From assembly GCA_030596265.1 (NCBI GenBank), contig JAUVKM010000152.1, positions 1-5,841 on the forward strand: a DNA stretch of 5,841 bases, in the 5' to 3' direction. Both the position numbers and the translations under genes were made by a program. This document shows positions 5,806-5,841 of the stretch, piece after piece; positions within the stretch are counted from its first letter, which is position 1; each line of letters begins with the position of its first letter. This stretch comes from Candidatus Cloacimonadota bacterium (GTDB lineage Bacteria; Cloacimonadota; Cloacimonadia; Cloacimonadales; TCS61). The notes beneath the pieces were generated by a model, which saw only the letters and a list, made by a program, of their open reading frames with translations, had not been told where the DNA came from and did no database searches.

Positions 5806-5841
5806 GTCTACATTTTATTTTGGCGTGGCGTGCATATGTTA

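Larger units (their letters stand above)
5461..5841. other. Region upstream of uvrB without a confident gene
   Basis: This 381-bp stretch has no supportable gene. From uvrB outward it holds the candidate uvrB promoter, a purine-rich minus-strand stretch (about 5550-5612) with several G-rich A-tract units and an AGGAGGAGG sequence that leads only into very short frames, then AT-rich DNA with a plus-strand TATAAT (5673-5678) lacking a -35. Two adjacent inverted repeats follow (5740-5779 and 5787-5805), and a short GC-richer end runs off the window. Confidence 0.6.

Noticed and set aside
5461..5841. LexA/SOS operator upstream of uvrB
   Set aside because: No CTGT-N8-ACAG or GAAC-N4-GTTC element was found; an isolated CTGT near 5620 has no partner at the right distance.
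1..5841. CRISPR array, tRNA or rRNA
   Set aside because: No regularly spaced repeats, no tRNA cloverleaf elements and no rRNA-like sequence were recognised on either strand.

Overview
The window is AT-rich bacterial DNA (about two thirds A+T by eye). All confident genes lie on the minus strand. UvrB marks it as bacterial. A four-subunit, ferredoxin-type 2-oxoacid oxidoreductase and a HdrA-like protein point to an anaerobe that runs its carbon metabolism through low-potential iron-sulfur proteins. A Cloacimonadota-like or similar low-GC anaerobe would fit, but that placement is only a guess.

Layout in the direction of transcription (high to low coordinates). 5841-5461 is a 381-bp region without a confident gene. 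It holds two tandem inverted repeats, a purine-rich stretch with a strong but ownerless Shine-Dalgarno-like sequence, and a candidate uvrB promoter. 5460-3466 is full-length uvrB. 3465-3311 is a 155-bp gap with a perfect TATAAT box and a strong ribosome binding site. 3310-408 is a tight four-gene operon: korD (two-cluster ferredoxin), korA (alpha), korB (TPP-binding beta) and korC (gamma). Its junctions are 8 nt, 1 nt and a 1-nt TAATG overlap. 407-138 is a 270-bp gap with a plausible separate promoter. 137-1 is the first 45 codons of a HdrA-like flavin/iron-sulfur protein that runs off the window.

How the genes work together. KorA and KorB form the thiamine-pyrophosphate active site that decarboxylates a 2-oxoacid, most likely 2-oxoglutarate, with CoA. 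KorC supplies the third conserved domain of the complex. KorD passes electrons through two [4Fe-4S] clusters to free ferredoxin. The HdrA-like protein downstream belongs to a family that exchanges electrons with ferredoxin by flavin-based confurcation or bifurcation, so a link to Kor is reasonable but unproven. UvrB is an unrelated nucleotide-excision-repair protein that happens to lie upstream.

I see no defence system, mobile element with a gene, CRISPR array, tRNA or rRNA. No clearly novel system is visible. The points most worth checking are the paired inverted repeats near the right edge, the ownerless start-like region upstream of uvrB, and the Kor/HdrA neighbourhood.
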